Shown in pieces: positions 30,880-35,842 of a stretch of 35,842 bases of DNA (positions within the stretch are counted from its first letter, which is position 1; the number at the start of each line of letters is the position of its first letter). Below the pieces are notes generated by a model that saw only the letters and a list, made by a program, of their open reading frames with translations, searched no databases and had not been told where the DNA came from. The stretch covers positions 1 through 35,842 of the forward strand of contig JAGBZV010000169.1 in the NCBI GenBank assembly GCA_017628075.1. The letters are read 5' to 3'. A program made the position numbers and the translations under genes. This DNA comes from Clostridia bacterium (GTDB taxonomy: Bacteria > Bacillota > Clostridia > Oscillospirales > CAG-272).

Positions 30880-33801
30880 TTAGTGGCTTTCCGGAATGCT
30901 TCTTGCAAGATTACAAAGAATTTTCGTAGCTACGGGTGAGTTGATATTGTCAATCAGATCCAGCGTATTCACGGTAATATATCCGTCACCGTATTGATAT
31001 GTTCCGAGCTTATATCCGGCAGAAAGATCTCCTGTCCCCTCAAGAGAAACACCTGCGTAGAAGGTAGCAAAATGCACCTCATCGGGAGCAGTATCAGAAA
31101 GAATAAACGAACCGGAGTAAATATCGTCATAATACTGCGCGTTCAGAATACAATTGTTCTGAAGGCCTTCCGTTACATCGGTATCATAAACAATATCATC
31201 ATGATGATAGAGCCATTCAAGCGCAGTTCCAATGTAAAATTCACCCACTGGCAGTACGATTTTTTTGCCGGATCTCAGTATTTGATATTGGAGGTACACA
31301 ACGTGCGCACCGCCGGCAGCAGCTTCATCCAAATAATGTCTGTCCTTCTTTGAAACGTACTTTTTTCCAAGAAGCAGAGTGTTTGCTCCGATATCATCAC
31401 CCAGATGATATTCAATCACGTTAGCCCCGTATTTCTTGAGAATTGCAAGAGCATCGTCGCTAAGTCCGTATACGTAAACGTCCTTGTTGATGGGCTGAAT
31501 ATCATCCTCATCCATGATATTGAATTCGAGCGTGCCGCAATTCGCGTGTGCACCCTGAATAAATTCTGCACCGACGGTATACGTGCCGCCTTCCCAGCCC
31601 TCCGTAGAAATCACTTCGTCAACGACCGGAATAATATCTCCATCGCCGGGTCTGATGGAAACAGCCTTCTCCCAAACAGTACCATTGCTTGATGTGATGC
31701 GAACGACCACAGGATATTCCTGATCCTTTAAAACGCCCCAATCAGAAACAACGACCTCAAGGTCAAGCGCATCCCCGCTCCAGATATGGGGATTTTCAAC
31801 AGTAATGCAGAATCTCAGATCCGACATTGCTTCCTGGAACATTTCAGTTGCATCAACCTTTGCATATTCACTCTCCATAAGGCCCTCACCGCGGAAATGA
31901 GAGTCATATGCCATTGTGGTGCTGAAGCCGTTCAGGTTATCATTGCGTCGAAGCATTGTGAACTCGTATGCGCGCTGATTGGATTGATATTCCTGCGTAG
32001 CCTTCAGCACAGCCTCAGGGGTAGCCCAAATGGAATCAAGTCCGTATTCCTCGTAGAAGGCCCTGAACTCTTCAACATTTTGCTTGAGCTGAGCATACGG
32101 CAGACCCGCAGTTGACATAGAGTTGCGATCGAAGGAAAGATATTCACGGATGATATTCGCCTGCGATCCCATGCCAAATTCAGAAACAAACACGGCGTTC
32201 TCTGTAGATACAATTTCCTCAAATTTATCTCTTGCTTCACTTGCAATCGGGAAATTCGGATAAAAATGGACGTCACCCATTCCGCTGACATACGCATAGT
32301 ACTGATCTGTAGAAACAGGATCCTCATTGTCAGCCGACTCATTGCCCATATAGCCATCCCATGTGCTGCTGTAGGGGTTAGATGCCGATCCAATGCTCTT
32401 CTGACCATCCCAACGTCCGGAGCCGAACATAACGAGCAGATGTGGAGCGACCTCTCTGATAGAAGCAAGCTCACCTACCGCTGCTCCATACAGTGCAAGG
32501 GTTCCCTGCCCCTCTGTGCCCATAGTTTCATTCAGCATTCCGATCATGCCAAGACTTACATAGTTCTTATCTCTTTCCAAAACGTCCCTAACCGACAAAT
32601 CGAAAAACTCACTGACCTTGTCGCTATCCCGCTTCTGCCACGCCATCGGATGCTCCTCATATACGATCAAGCCGATCTCTGCACACATTTCAAGGACCTG
32701 GGGAAGTGCAGCAGATGATATATATCGTATCGTATTAAAGCCGCAGGACTTTAAATACAGCAAAAGATTATAGTAGGTATCAAGATCAGCAGCGGTATCT
32801 ACCGAGCCCGGCAGAAACGTTGCAGCATGCGTACATTTAACGTAAAATCTCTCACCGTTCAGCACAAAATAGCCATCCTCATCGACATACAGCTCCTTAA
32901 AGCCCGTGCGGATCGTATGCTCATCGGTTTTGTTGCTTGCGGAAACGTTAATCGTCACATCATAAAGCTGTGGATCATCAGGACTCCAATATTTGAAGTT
33001 TTTCACCTTGAGCGAAAGCTCGTGAACAGACTCTCCGACAGGCGCGGTAACCTTCAGATCCTCGCTGTCAATTACCATGCTCTTAAGCTTTTCGTTGATC
33101 TTGGCGCTCAAAACAGCCTCGACCTCTTGATCACCGGTGTTGTTCAGCCAAACCTTGACCGAAACTGTACCATCCTCGGTGGACGGATGAACGTACGTAT
33201 CCGCGATAGATACGTTCGGCTTTACGTAGATGTAAACAGGCTGACCGATCTTTGCAAGGCCAACGAACGTGGGAATTTGATTCGATGCATAGCCGCTATA
33301 TGCATCGGACGAATATACGGCGAGGATATTCTTACCTTCATGCTTTATGGCATCGGTAATATCAAAGACAGATTCACCGTAAATACCGGTATGCTCTCCA
33401 ACCTCGATACCGTTCAGCCAGACCTTCGTCACGAATCCGGCAGCTGCAAGATTGATATAAACGCGCTCATCCGAGCTAACGTTCAGATCGGACTCAAATT
33501 CAACAGTAAACCACGCAGTATTGATCCATCCCTCAATGACGTCCGATGCGTTTGCAGGGATTTCAACGTCCGTACCTGCCACCTCATTGTACCATTGCTC
33601 TGCAATTCCTACGTTGCTGTAATCGGCACGGACCTTCCAGCCTTGGTCAATACACATCGACTGCGAATCACCTGCAGCAACAAGCGTCACCGGATCGTCG
33701 TCCACCTCGGGAGTGTCCGTCACACCGGAACTGCTGCAAGCAGACAGCATCCCAAGAAGCATGCATAAAATAAGGAGCATACATATAAGCCTTTTTTTCA
33801 T
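30880..33801 (-). CDS. glycoside hydrolase family 2 lipoprotein
   Basis: A 973-residue exported GH2 enzyme. The signal peptide ends LSAC with lipidated Cys22, followed by a short acidic linker. Domains in order are a jelly-roll sugar-binding domain (about 55-200), an immunoglobulin-like domain (KYWSPDDPQLYDVTI, about 285) and a TIM barrel with GFKELYVDEDGYFVLNGERFYVKC, the acid/base Glu in GMLNETMG near 424 and the nucleophile Glu in FVSEFGMG near 538. About 300 C-terminal residues add further beta domains. It is more A/T-rich by eye than neighbouring genes and may have been acquired. The start is set by GGAGG five bases before ATG 33801. It probably acts on external polysaccharide; substrate unknown. 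Confidence 0.85.
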   Translation of the reverse strand: MKKRLICMLLILCMLLGMLSACSSSGVTDTPEVDDDPVTLVAAGDSQSMCIDQGWKVRADYSNVGIAEQWYNEVAGTDVEIPANASDVIEGWINTAWFTVEFESDLNVSSDERVYINLAAAGFVTKVWLNGIEVGEHTGIYGESVFDITDAIKHEGKNILAVYSSDAYSGYASNQIPTFVGLAKIGQPVYIYVKPNVSIADTYVHPSTEDGTVSVKVWLNNTGDQEVEAVLSAKINEKLKSMVIDSEDLKVTAPVGESVHELSLKVKNFKYWSPDDPQLYDVTINVSASNKTDEHTIRTGFKELYVDEDGYFVLNGERFYVKCTHAATFLPGSVDTAADLDTYYNLLLYLKSCGFNTIRYISSAALPQVLEMCAEIGLIVYEEHPMAWQKRDSDKVSEFFDLSVRDVLERDKNYVSLGMIGMLNETMGTEGQGTLALYGAAVGELASIREVAPHLLVMFGSGRWDGQKSIGSASNPYSSTWDGYMGNESADNEDPVSTDQYYAYVSGMGDVHFYPNFPIASEARDKFEEIVSTENAVFVSEFGMGSQANIIREYLSFDRNSMSTAGLPYAQLKQNVEEFRAFYEEYGLDSIWATPEAVLKATQEYQSNQRAYEFTMLRRNDNLNGFSTTMAYDSHFRGEGLMESEYAKVDATEMFQEAMSDLRFCITVENPHIWSGDALDLEVVVSDWGVLKDQEYPVVVRITSSNGTVWEKAVSIRPGDGDIIPVVDEVISTEGWEGGTYTVGAEFIQGAHANCGTLEFNIMDEDDIQPINKDVYVYGLSDDALAILKKYGANVIEYHLGDDIGANTLLLGKKYVSKKDRHYLDEAAAGGAHVVYLQYQILRSGKKIVLPVGEFYIGTALEWLYHHDDIVYDTDVTEGLQNNCILNAQYYDDIYSGSFILSDTAPDEVHFATFYAGVSLEGTGDLSAGYKLGTYQYGDGYITVNTLDLIDNINSPVATKILCNLARSIPESH

Positions 33802-33847
33802 AAGAGCCTCCATTTTATAGAATGTTTTATTTTACCGTAATAATGAC

Positions 33848-34750
33848 TTACCCTATCGTCCGATACCGGATCGCCCCCGGCAAAACGGAGAACTGCAGTC
33901 TGTCGGAACGGTGGATCTCACCATCCTGACATACGATCTCCATCCCAGAAATCTCAGCAGAGGTACACTTGATATAGTGCAGAACGTCTGCAATCTTCGG
34001 AACAGGGACGCCGTTTGCATCTACATGCGTTCCGGCACGGTACATTCCCACGAGTCCGATGAACCGCCGGCGGCTGATCAAATCAACGATCAGAAGCTCC
34101 GCTGTGCCATCCGTCAGGGACGCCGTCGGTGCCCCGCGGAATCCACCGCCGCAGTATTGTCCGTTTGCCGCAGCACAAAGCAGAAATTTACCGGATTTCG
34201 TGTGCACATTTCCATCCGGATCCGTCCACTTGACCGTCATTTCCGTGCCCATCGGGCGGAAAAGAACCTCAGCGACGGCACAAATATATGCAAGACTTCC
34301 GCGAATCAGCGGTTTTTTCTTCCATGCCGCCATGCTGTCGGCAACTGCACAGTCAAAGCCGATGTTGATCATGTTCAGTACGTAATCACGCACCCCGCTG
34401 CCCCCGTCTACAGCAAAAATATCCAGCCGGTATTCCTCGTCCGATGCTCCGTCCTCAAACATCCGGATGAAATCGTTCCCTGTTCCGGCGGGGCACGCCG
34501 TCAGGATTGCGTGCTCCTGTGCACCGGCATCCATAATGCCGCCGACCGCCTCGCCAATCGTACCGTCACCACCCCAGACGTAAACGCGAACGTCCTCGGA
34601 AATACCGGAAAGCGTCTTTGCAAGATACCGTCTGGCATCCCCGACACCGGCTGTTTCATACAGAATCGCACGGTCCGATGCCGCCGCACGCGCCTTCGCG
34701 GGTGCAGCACCCTGTCCTGCAGCGGGATTGATGATGTGATATTCCCTCAT
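33848..34750 (-). CDS. diacylglycerol kinase family lipid kinase
   Basis: A 300-residue enzyme of the DagK/YegS family, which phosphorylates diacylglycerol or related lipids with ATP. The N-terminal catalytic signature is HIINPAAGQG near residue 5, VYVWGGDGTIGEAVGGI near 60 with the GGDGT nucleotide motif, and CPAGTGNDFIRMF near 85. The C-terminal beta-sandwich includes LNMINIGFDCAVA and GGGFRGAPTASLTDGTAELLIV. The frame extends to 34795 but MREYHIINP at 34750 fits the family N-terminus; GGAG lies ten bases upstream. It lies between the Nudix gene and the GH2 lipoprotein gene on the same strand. Confidence 0.88.
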   Translation of the reverse strand: MREYHIINPAAGQGAAPAKARAAASDRAILYETAGVGDARRYLAKTLSGISEDVRVYVWGGDGTIGEAVGGIMDAGAQEHAILTACPAGTGNDFIRMFEDGASDEEYRLDIFAVDGGSGVRDYVLNMINIGFDCAVADSMAAWKKKPLIRGSLAYICAVAEVLFRPMGTEMTVKWTDPDGNVHTKSGKFLLCAAANGQYCGGGFRGAPTASLTDGTAELLIVDLISRRRFIGLVGMYRAGTHVDANGVPVPKIADVLHYIKCTSAEISGMEIVCQDGEIHRSDRLQFSVLPGAIRYRTIG

Positions 34751-34798
34751 GCTAAAAATACTCCATTCATAAAAACTCCCCGAACCGCCCGACAAAAT

Positions 34799-34819
34799 TG
34801 CCGTATCTGCGGCACGGGG
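34799..34819 (-). terminator. weak hairpin between Nudix and lipid kinase genes
   Basis: On the minus strand TGCCG and CGGCA pair around six bases and ATTTTG follows. The stem is short, so this may only attenuate transcription. Confidence 0.25.
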
Positions 34820-34842
34820 GTCTTTGATCTTCTGGTATTGTA

Positions 34843-35745
34843 TTACTCTGACAGTGTCATGAGAATCCGGCTGTGCGCACGCTCCAGAATGTTGCGGTCG
34901 TTGTCATACGACAAGAGCCGACGCGCCTCGTCGATCGGAACGAGCCAATCTCCGAAGATCTCATTTTCCATCGTCGTCACGGAATCACCAAACGTAAACC
35001 GCCCCATGGAATATACCGCCCGCTTATGAACAACCCCCCACAGAATGTAGTTGTATTCCTCGCGGAACGACAGATCCGGCTCCACGCAGAGCGATGTTTC
35101 CTCCCGGATCTCGCGCATCATCGTTGCGCGCTCATCCTCACCGAATTCCACGTGCCCCTTGGGAAAGCCAATGTGCCCGGAGCGATTCCGGATCAAAAGA
35201 TACAGCGGCGTGCCGTCGTGCACGGTATATACGACCGCCCCGCAGGACTTCTCATACATACAGTACAGACGATATTTTCCGCGTCGTTCCGCAAAAGAAA
35301 TCGCATGTCGAATCTCCGGCTCATAAAGCTCCACACCCTCCGGAGCCACGATCAGTCTGTCGTAGCTGTATTGCGGAACCGGTGCTCCCGCCTGCGGCGG
35401 TGCAGTACGGACACTGCGGCGTACGACCGCAATAATGCGGCCCCGAAATGTCTCCAGCGGCTCCTCCACTCCGAGAATGTACACATAGCGCGGAGGCAAT
35501 GCGCCCACGTTAAAACGGCCGGAGGACGGATTCTGCGGTGGATACAGATCACTCAGATCTGTCGTAATATATCCGCAGTTGACAGGATACCGCTTGCGGC
35601 GCTTCCCGTTCTGCCCGTTTCCGGACGTCGGACAGGATTCCCCATATGGCAGCGGATAGCTTCCGAGCGGGCGGTTAACCACAACGTCGACCTCGCGCCC
35701 CAACAAAGACGCGTACTGCCCGTATCGGCTTCTGATCTCTTCCAT
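34843..35745 (-). CDS. Nudix hydrolase fused to a pyrophosphatase-like N-terminal domain
   Basis: A 300-residue protein in two parts. Residues about 14-165 resemble a small Clostridia family usually named inorganic pyrophosphatase: LGREVDVVVNRPLGSYP, YPVNCGYITTDL, YVYILGVEEPLETFRGRIIAVVRR, LIVAPEGVELYEPEI. The Asp cluster that binds metal in true pyrophosphatases is not visible. Residues about 170-295 are a Nudix domain with a near-complete box GHVEFGEDERATMMREIREETSL (G-x5-E-x7-REIREET; Gly of the last motif is Ser). Nudix enzymes hydrolyse nucleoside diphosphate-linked compounds. ATG 35745 has AAGGGGG about ten bases upstream; a TTG at 35754 is possible. No clear promoter was recognised in the remaining 88 bases. 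Confidence 0.8.
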   Translation of the reverse strand: MEEIRSRYGQYASLLGREVDVVVNRPLGSYPLPYGESCPTSGNGQNGKRRKRYPVNCGYITTDLSDLYPPQNPSSGRFNVGALPPRYVYILGVEEPLETFRGRIIAVVRRSVRTAPPQAGAPVPQYSYDRLIVAPEGVELYEPEIRHAISFAERRGKYRLYCMYEKSCGAVVYTVHDGTPLYLLIRNRSGHIGFPKGHVEFGEDERATMMREIREETSLCVEPDLSFREEYNYILWGVVHKRAVYSMGRFTFGDSVTTMENEIFGDWLVPIDEARRLLSYDNDRNILERAHSRILMTLSE

Positions 35746-35842
35746 CGCCTTCAAACCCCCTTTACAAATTTCAAAAACTGTGCTATACTATGAGAGGTCA
35801 AGGTCACGGAACGGCAGATGCGTTGGGTGAAGTTGTCAGGAA

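Overview
The window looks like the chromosome of a GC-rich Gram-positive Clostridia-type Firmicute. The evidence is WhiA, NrdR, a DUF3048 lipoprotein, an SPFH protein paired with a small ribbon-helix-helix protein, Gram-positive GAAC-N4-GTTC SOS boxes and AGGAGG-type ribosome binding sites. This placement is inferred from gene content; no rRNA or tRNA is present.

Bases 96-11172 (minus strand) hold a compact phage-derived structural operon, read from right to left: small terminase, large terminase, portal, scaffold-like protein, P22-type coat protein, three connector or completion proteins, tail tube, two overlapping chaperone-type genes, a collapsed tape measure, distal tail protein, Gp37-like tail protein and a baseplate-like protein. 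No integrase, repressor, replication, lysis or host-recognition gene is visible, although the operon may continue past the left edge. It is driven by a near-perfect promoter (TTGACA-N17-TATAAT) with a consensus Gram-positive LexA box just after the expected start site. An identical LexA core lies inside the portal gene. The large terminase keeps its ATPase and nuclease residues, but the tape measure is reduced to about 200 codons and is split by an in-frame TAA. This suggests a domesticated or decaying SOS-inducible particle, such as a gene-transfer-agent-like or defective-prophage element.

The least expected signal is a 16-bp palindrome-like element, TGTnTATCGwTnCACA, present ten times. All copies lie at 3.57-4.21 kb (tail genes) and 11.47-13.04 kb (next to and inside a glycoside hydrolase gene). 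Copies inside genes are read in all three codon phases, so the conservation is at DNA level. Close copies are 41-42 or 52-53 bp apart, about 4 or 5 helical turns.

Bases 11518-17212 (minus strand) carry a probable operon: NAD(P)H-hydrate dehydratase, a DUF5107/TPR carbohydrate-type protein, a flavin reductase interrupted by an in-frame TGA, and a GH2 glycosidase. A divergent promoter region separates it from a DUF3048 lipoprotein gene on the plus strand, which ends at a strong bidirectional terminator. Bases 18804-21504 (minus strand) hold a small membrane protein, nrdR, and an SPFH-RHH pair whose promoter is covered by a perfect palindrome.

Bases 21836-30646 (plus strand) form a housekeeping operon, murB-whiA-dnaE-PBP1A, ending at a strong terminator. 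Bases 30880-35745 (minus strand) hold a pyrophosphatase-like/Nudix fusion, a lipid kinase and a large GH2 lipoprotein.
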